From Ilumatobacteraceae bacterium (GTDB taxonomy: Bacteria > Actinomycetota > Acidimicrobiia > Acidimicrobiales > Ilumatobacteraceae), in assembly GCA_025464045.1 (NCBI GenBank), contig JAODBQ010000480.1:1-6535 (forward strand): 6,535 bases of DNA, written 5' to 3'. How positions within the stretch are numbered: position 1 is the first letter of the stretch; the number at the start of each line of letters is the position of its first letter. Positions 5,996 to 6,535 of the stretch are shown piece after piece. The notes under the pieces are model-generated. The model was not told the DNA's origin. It saw only the letters and a program-made list of their open reading frames with translations, and ran no database searches. A program made the translations under genes and the position numbers.

Positions 5996-6081
5996 TCAGC
6001 GCATCCCGTCGCCACCGATCGTGATCATCGCCGCCGAGCGGTCATCTCCAGGAAGCGCAGGTCGTCGTCGGCGAGCGGCAT
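5996..6081 (-). pseudogene. Possible relic of a pyridoxamine-oxidase-like (F420/FMN split-barrel) gene
   Basis: ATG 6081 opens an 18-codon frame reading MPLADDDLRFLEMTARRR and stops at 6025. A shift of one base at about 6029 gives MITIGGDGMR before a stop at 5996. Joined, these resemble the start of small F420- or FMN-dependent PPOX-family proteins (an N-terminal FL-containing helix, seven residues, then a strand like LATVxxDG). After that nothing recognisable remains before ribF ends. The ATG lies six bases after a TACCAT box. It may be a decayed gene, a genuine tiny leaderless ORF, or chance. The resemblance is from memory of the family and is weak. Confidence 0.25.
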
Positions 6082-6087
6082 CCTGCG

Positions 6088-6093
6088 ATGGTA
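6088..6093 (-). promoter_or_regulatory. Possible minus-strand -10 box (leaderless geometry)
   Basis: TACCAT on the minus strand matches TANNNT and sits six bases before ATG 6081, the same spacing as in front of ribF. It faces away from the ohr promoter. Confidence 0.3.
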
Positions 6094-6104
6094 CGCACGG
6101 CCCA

Positions 6105-6110
6105 TACGAT
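6105..6110 (+). promoter_or_regulatory. Possible -10 box of ohr
   Basis: TACGAT matches TANNNT and would start transcription near 6117, giving a leader of about 25 bases that contains the AGGAGG site of ohr. No good -35 is seen. The 6-bp inverted repeat ATCCTG (6080-6085) / CAGGAT (6114-6119) brackets this box and the opposing one, a plausible place for a repressor. Confidence 0.4.
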
Positions 6111-6129
6111 GACCAGGATCCGTCGGACC

Positions 6130-6135
6130 AGGAGG
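6130..6135 (+). promoter_or_regulatory. Strong ribosome binding site of ohr
   Basis: A perfect AGGAGG lies six bases before ATG 6142. It is the only canonical, well-spaced Shine-Dalgarno sequence I see in the window and fixes the ohr start. Confidence 0.85.
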
Positions 6136-6141
6136 CACGAG

Positions 6142-6535
6142 ATGACCCCGCTGTACACCGCAACCGCCACGGCCACCGGCGACGGCCGCAACGGCCACGC
6201 CACCTCCGAGGACGGGATGCTCGACCTCGACCTCCGCGTGCCCAAGGAGATGGGCGGCCCCGGCGGGGCGACGAACCCGGAGCAGCTGTTCGCTGTCGGC
6301 TACGCGGCGTGCTTCCACTCCGCGTTGAAGTTCGTCGCCGGCCAGGAGAAGGTCGACGCCAGCGGCACCGAGGTGTCCGCCAGCGTCGGCATCGGCACGC
6401 TCGACGGCGGTGGCTTCGGGCTCCAGGTCGAGCTCGACGTGCTGGTTCCCAAGGTCGAGCGGTCCGTCGCCGAGGACCTCGTCGCCAAGGCCCTCGGGGT
6501 CTGTCCGTACAGCAACGCCACGCGTGGCAACATCG
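6142..6535 (+). CDS. ohr: Organic hydroperoxide resistance peroxidase Ohr (3' end beyond window)
   Basis: The visible 131 residues are almost all of an Ohr protein (family length about 140). Ohr is a cytoplasmic thiol peroxidase that reduces organic and lipid hydroperoxides with two cysteines and is usually recycled by lipoylated proteins. The N-terminus LYTATATATGDGRNGHA (4-20) is typical and holds the active-site Arg16. PGGATNPEQLFAVGYAACFHS (40-60) carries Glu47 and the peroxidatic Cys57; VCPYSNATRGN (120-130) carries the resolving Cys121. Residue spacings match Ohr rather than OsmC. About 8-10 C-terminal residues are missing because the window ends. It has its own promoter candidate and a strong ribosome site. 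In many bacteria ohr is controlled by the MarR-type repressor OhrR; no ohrR is visible here. Confidence 0.95.
   Translation, partial: MTPLYTATATATGDGRNGHATSEDGMLDLDLRVPKEMGGPGGATNPEQLFAVGYAACFHSALKFVAGQEKVDASGTEVSASVGIGTLDGGGFGLQVELDVLVPKVERSVAEDLVAKALGVCPYSNATRGNI

Noticed and set aside
6025..6318. Minus-strand 97-codon open frame opposite ohr
   Set aside because: Most of it is the antisense of ohr codons; only its last 18 codons, outside ohr, were kept as a possible relic.

Overview
The window is GC-rich, gene-dense bacterial DNA with strong G/C preference at third codon positions and GTG starts. It carries a moxR-DUF58-VWA cluster in the actinobacterial order (as in the M. tuberculosis moxR1-Rv1480-Rv1481 locus), a probable F420-type luciferase-like oxidoreductase, and at least one leaderless-looking promoter. 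Together these point to an actinobacterium. A lineage such as Acidimicrobiia is possible, but that is a guess. I see no mobile element, tRNA, rRNA or CRISPR array.

Left part (1-3278, minus strand, read right to left). A three-gene operon runs moxR (AAA+ ATPase), then a soluble DUF58 protein, then a membrane-anchored BatA-like VWA protein. The junctions are 4-base overlaps (GTGA, then ATGA), so translation should be coupled. The central observation of the window lies here. The moxR frame is broken by one in-frame TAG (2530-2532) where the family usually has a lysine, just after the Asp-Arg-Phe motif. Coding resumes in the same frame and continues intact to the normal end. Past the VWA gene is a short array of four 14-bp repeats (49-116).

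Middle (3279-5056). An LLM-class flavin/F420 oxidoreductase on the minus strand is divergent from a four-helix DUF3995 membrane protein on the plus strand. The 167-bp region between them holds spaced direct repeats that could be an operator.

Right part (5057-6535, plus strand). A RibF-like protein has a textbook riboflavin kinase domain but an eroded FMN-adenylyltransferase domain. Its GTG start sits six bases after a TANNNT box, as expected for a leaderless mRNA. Next comes a 172-bp gap with two outward-facing -10-like boxes and a possible relic of a pyridoxamine-oxidase-like gene. Last is the organic hydroperoxide resistance gene ohr, complete at its 5' end and cut by the window edge.

The left operon is a chaperone-like ATPase/VWA module. 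The right half has a flavin and redox flavour (flavin kinase, flavin/F420 oxidoreductase, peroxidase). These genes have separate promoters and orientations, so joint function is only suggested by proximity.
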